Shown: positions 5,586 to 7,881 of the stretch, piece by piece | Position numbering within the stretch: position 1 is the first letter of the stretch | Layout of the letters: each line of letters opens with the position of its first letter | Assembly (NCBI RefSeq): GCF_018371055.1 | Contig: NZ_JAGYZD010000066.1 | Span: 1-7,881 of the forward strand | Reading direction: 5' to 3' | Length of the DNA stretch: 7,881 nucleotides | Origin: Finegoldia magna | GTDB lineage: Bacteria; Bacillota; Clostridia; Tissierellales; Peptoniphilaceae | Program-made: the position numbers and the translations under genes | Notes under the pieces: model-generated | What the model was told of the DNA's origin: nothing | Database searches by the model: none | The model's input: the letters and a program-made list of their open reading frames with translations, nothing else

Positions 5586-6197
5586 ATGAGAATTCACAAA
5601 ACTAATCAAAAAGACCGCGGGGTCTACAAGTACACAACAACACAAAGAACAGAAAAAGGAGAATACGTTGAAAAGATAATTGTTGTTAAACCTGGAGAAA
5701 ATGGTGTAACGGAGCTGGATATTAAAATGTTACACTCGATGGATGATAGCGAGGTTTATTACAACCTTAAGAATCTAAGACCTGAGCGAACTAAAGAAGA
5801 GAAAGCTGAAATAGATGTGTGGAAAAAAGAATTTATAAGCGACTTTAAAAAAAGTAATGGATACGAACCCAATGAGGACATTGTGAAAGGAGCAGTTGAG
5901 GAAAGATTCCCTAGAAACTATAACTTATCTCTTGATTTCGATAATGATGGAGAGATTGACCCGGATAAAAGGCTGATTGCATCTATCGCAGATAAGAAAT
6001 CAGATGGAAAGCCTGAATGGTTGGACCATATTGAAGATCTACTAAGCTTATTAACAGAAAAGCAGAGATTAGTAATCAAGCTGATGTATGAAGATGGATA
6101 TAAGCAGTCAGAAATTGCAGATTTAATGAACATATCTTCAGCTGCGGTTAAGGAACATTTGGACAAGGCGAAGAAGAAAATCAAAAATAATTTTTAA
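5586..6197 (+). CDS. Sigma-70 region 4-type transcription factor of a phage-like element
   Basis: A 203-residue protein. I chose the ATG at 5586, which has AAAGGCAGGG upstream; the longer frame to a GTG at 5544 has no ribosome site. Residues about 147-203 are a sigma-70 region 4 domain, with LLTEKQRLVIKLMYEDG, then the HTH SEIADLMNISSAAVKEHLDKAKKKI, which binds -35 elements in true sigma factors. The N-terminal 145 residues are charged and include an SDFKKSNGYEP segment and a D-F-D-N-D-G-E-I-D stretch. They do not look like sigma region 2, so this may be an accessory sigma-like or activator protein, not a complete sigma factor. Such genes commonly open the early region of Firmicute phage-like elements next to DUF2800 genes, matching the order here. 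A terminator follows the stop. Confidence 0.85.
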   Translation: MRIHKTNQKDRGVYKYTTTQRTEKGEYVEKIIVVKPGENGVTELDIKMLHSMDDSEVYYNLKNLRPERTKEEKAEIDVWKKEFISDFKKSNGYEPNEDIVKGAVEERFPRNYNLSLDFDNDGEIDPDKRLIASIADKKSDGKPEWLDHIEDLLSLLTEKQRLVIKLMYEDGYKQSEIADLMNISSAAVKEHLDKAKKKIKNNF

Positions 6198-6204
6198 ATA
6201 TTCT

Positions 6205-6232
6205 AGGGCGAGGTTAAAAACTCGTCCTTTTT
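6205..6232 (+). terminator. Intrinsic terminator after the sigma-like gene
   Basis: An 8-bp stem (AGGGCGAG at 6205-6212 with CTCGTCCT at 6221-6228, one G-U pair) with an 8-nt loop runs into TTTTTCTTT. It lies 8 nt past the stop codon and separates the sigma-like gene from the following phage-type operon. Confidence 0.75.
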
Positions 6233-6282
6233 CTTTGCCTGTGATTTGTAAGGGAGATGACCCTTTCAGAAAGGAGGCAAAC

Positions 6283-6534
6283 ATGAGGCACAAAATAATC
6301 ATCAATGTAACAAGTGAAGTGGGACAAAAAACCAATGTTCTTAAAGGTTCAATAAGAAGGTTACCAAGCAAACTTATCAGATTATTGTTTGGAGAATACA
6401 GACAAATCTACTTATTAGAACCGGGAATTACAGTAGACTCAGTGGATATTAGAGAAATCGAGAAAGGAGAAAAAGATGTCAAGGACAAAGCTACTAATGG
6501 AAATCAAAGAAGATGCAGAGAATCTTGCATCTAG
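6283..6534 (+). CDS. Small phage-type protein of unknown function
   Basis: An 83-residue protein starting at an ATG 5 nt after AAAGGAGG; an upstream TTG at 6235 keeps the frame open but has no ribosome site. The sequence MRHKIIINV, then VLKGSIRRLPSKLIRLLFGEY and YLLEPGITVDSVDIREI, matches a recurrent small-protein pattern I associate with Firmicute prophage early regions. No function is known to me. It probably forms a small alpha/beta fold and has no membrane segment. Its last 20 or so residues (after REIEKGEK) are low-quality, basic and Cys-containing, and they overlap the next gene by 59 nt in another frame. This suggests the original stop was lost and the tail is run-on. Confidence 0.75.
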   Translation: MRHKIIINVTSEVGQKTNVLKGSIRRLPSKLIRLLFGEYRQIYLLEPGITVDSVDIREIEKGEKDVKDKATNGNQRRCRESCI

Positions 6535-6772
6535 TATAGGAATCCTGCTCACAGATTTAGAAAGTGATGAGGAATTACCTAAAGAAGAAAAAGAAAAACA
6601 AGAAGAAAAGACTTATGAAATTGAAGATGTTAGAAAGATACTAGCCGACAAATCAAGATTAGGCCATACAGCTAAGATAAGAGAACTCTTAGAAAAGTAT
6701 GGAGCTAAAAAGTTATCTGAGATTGAACCAAGTAACTATGAAGACTTGATAGCAGATGTGGAGAAGTTGTAA
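6476..6772 (+). CDS. Acidic helical phage-type protein of unknown function
   Basis: A 98-residue protein starting at an ATG after AAAGGAGA. Residues 1-45 are helical and very acidic (SDEELPKEEKEKQEE). Residues 46-98 form a compact segment, VRKILADKSRLGHTAKIRELLEKYGAKKLSEI, then YEDLIADVEKL, a pattern seen in small proteins of Firmicute prophages near recombination and replication genes. No catalytic residues are evident; the role may be binding a partner or DNA. It starts inside the preceding gene's tail, and its TAA overlaps the next gene's ATG (TAATG), indicating a coupled operon. Confidence 0.8.
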   Translation: MSRTKLLMEIKEDAENLASSIGILLTDLESDEELPKEEKEKQEEKTYEIEDVRKILADKSRLGHTAKIRELLEKYGAKKLSEIEPSNYEDLIADVEKL

Positions 6773-7881
6773 TGGGTGCTCACGCTATTTTATCAGCATC
6801 ATCTTCTAATAGATGGATTCACTGTCCACCAAGCGTTAGGCTCTCTCAAAAATACGAAGATGAAGTTAGTCCTTATGCACTTGAAGGCACCTCAGCTCAT
6901 GCCTTAGCAGAATATAAACTAAAGAATTTATTAGGCATAGATGTAAAAGACCCGACAGAGGATTTGGATTTTTATGATGAAGAAATGGATGAGCTAACTG
7001 AGGGATATGCCTCATACGTAGCAGAAGTTATTAGTAGATATGAAAGCCCAGCCGTATTTGTGGAAGAAAGACTTGACCTATCAGACTATGTTAAGGAGGC
7101 ATTTGGTACAGCTGACTGTGTAGTTGTTGGAGGAGAAGACCTTCATATAATTGACTTAAAGTATGGCCAAGGTGTTTTGGTAGACGCTAGAGAAAATACT
7201 CAACTCATGTTATATGGTCTTGGTGCTCTAATTCTCTTTGATGGAATTTATGATATTGAGAAAGTAATTCTTCATATCTATCAACCAAGAAGGTGTAATA
7301 TATCAACTTATGAAATCAATAAGATAGAACTTTATAAGTGGGGAGAATCGATACGAGAGATTGCCGAGAAAGCATATAAAGGTGACGGAGAATTCTCGTG
7401 TGGAGAATGGTGTATATTCTGCAAAGCAAAGAACAAATGCAGAAAAAGAGCGGAAGAAAACCTAAAACTAGCACAAGAGGAATTTACCCTACCACCAGAA
7501 CTATCTGACGATGAAATTGAAGAAATCTTACCAAAACTAGACGAACTGGAACTATGGACAAAAGATATAAAGGCTTATGCATTAGAAAGAGCACTTAAAG
7601 GTCACAGGTGGAAAGACCTAAAACTTGTCGAAGGTAGGTCTAATAGGAAATACCGAGATGAAGATGAAGTTATAAACAAAGTAAAAGAATTGGGATTTAA
7701 TCCCTTTGAAGAAAAGTTACTTGGCATCACAGCCATGACTAAGTTACTAGGTAAGAAGGTCTTTGATGAAAATATCAGCGACTTATTAGAAAAACCAAAA
7801 GGAAAGTTAACCTTAGTAAGCATTGATGACAAGCGAGAAGAAGTAAAAATTGACAATGTTAAAGAAGAATTTGGAGGTAAA
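6772..7881 (+). CDS. DUF2800 family phage protein, RecB/Cas4-like nuclease fold (3' end outside window)
   Basis: The frame is open from the ATG at 6772 for 370 codons to the window edge, so the C-terminus is missing. The order of motifs is that of RecB/Cas4-type PD-(D/E)XK nucleases: EGTSAHALAE with H43, GTAD with D115, IIDLKYG with D128 and K130, and QLMLY with Q144 and Y148. One early cysteine (C18 in HCPPS) plus C214xxC217x5C223 fits the C-terminal 4Fe-4S arrangement of Cas4 and AddB. The family is known as DUF2800 and is common in Firmicute prophages beside DUF2815 and a phage DNA polymerase. The likely role is DNA end processing in phage replication or recombination. All catalytic positions appear intact. 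The start is supported by overlap with the preceding stop (TAATG), though the ribosome site is weak, implying coupling. Confidence 0.9.
   Translation, partial: MGAHAILSASSSNRWIHCPPSVRLSQKYEDEVSPYALEGTSAHALAEYKLKNLLGIDVKDPTEDLDFYDEEMDELTEGYASYVAEVISRYESPAVFVEERLDLSDYVKEAFGTADCVVVGGEDLHIIDLKYGQGVLVDARENTQLMLYGLGALILFDGIYDIEKVILHIYQPRRCNISTYEINKIELYKWGESIREIAEKAYKGDGEFSCGEWCIFCKAKNKCRKRAEENLKLAQEEFTLPPELSDDEIEEILPKLDELELWTKDIKAYALERALKGHRWKDLKLVEGRSNRKYRDEDEVINKVKELGFNPFEEKLLGITAMTKLLGKKVFDENISDLLEKPKGKLTLVSIDDKREEVKIDNVKEEFGGK

Noticed and set aside
6138..6371. Minus-strand 77-codon frame across the sigma-like gene end and the next gene
   Set aside because: Covers a terminator and the starts and ends of two supported genes on the other strand.
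1..7881. CRISPR array, tRNA or rRNA genes, insertion sequence ends
   Set aside because: No regularly spaced repeat-spacer pattern, no cloverleaf or rRNA sequence, and no transposase frame or terminal inverted repeats were seen.

Overview
The window is AT-rich DNA with strong AGGAGG-type ribosome binding sites, tightly packed genes and frequent 1-4 nt start/stop overlaps. This fits a low-GC Gram-positive host, most likely a Clostridia-type Firmicute. I cannot name the species. The right end (a sigma-factor-like gene, two small phage-type proteins and a DUF2800 nuclease-fold protein) resembles the early region of a prophage or phage-like integrative element. The left two thirds looks like defence cargo beside it.

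Left block, + strand (13-2656). The first gene encodes a 490-residue protein with a conserved, possibly nuclease-like N-terminal domain and C-terminal HEAT-like repeats. Three bases after its stop lies a near-ideal promoter (TTGACT-17-TATAAT) overlaid by three TAGACTA half-sites. It drives a 58-residue AbrB/MazE-like protein whose stop codon overlaps the start of an N4-cytosine methyltransferase closely resembling M.PvuII. A bidirectional hairpin terminator at 2655-2700 separates this from the convergent left-pointing operon.

Middle block, - strand (5304 down to 2699). Five closely spaced genes read leftward: a 304-residue protein and a 224-residue protein of unknown function (ATGA overlap), an excisionase/MerR-type HTH protein, a small XRE-type HTH regulator that is out of frame with its start in this sequence, and a PvuII-type restriction endonuclease with its catalytic residues intact. 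The two unknown proteins carry the same 16-residue Gly/Asn/Gln-rich motif, one at its C-terminus and the other at its N-terminus. The layout recalls bacterial amyloid/RHIM-like signalling pairs. Methylase and nuclease therefore face each other tail to tail, on separate promoters. The classic PvuII C controller is absent, and two unrelated small regulators sit where control would be needed.

Intergenic block 5305-5585. This holds 9-bp direct repeats, a rightward-facing hairpin terminator with no rightward gene to serve, and a candidate leftward promoter with a perfect TATAAT.

Right block, + strand (5586-7881). A sigma-70 region 4-type protein is followed by a terminator, an 83-residue phage-type protein, a 98-residue acidic protein and a DUF2800 protein. 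The last runs off the window end and carries RecB/Cas4-like nuclease motifs and a cysteine cluster typical of a 4Fe-4S site.
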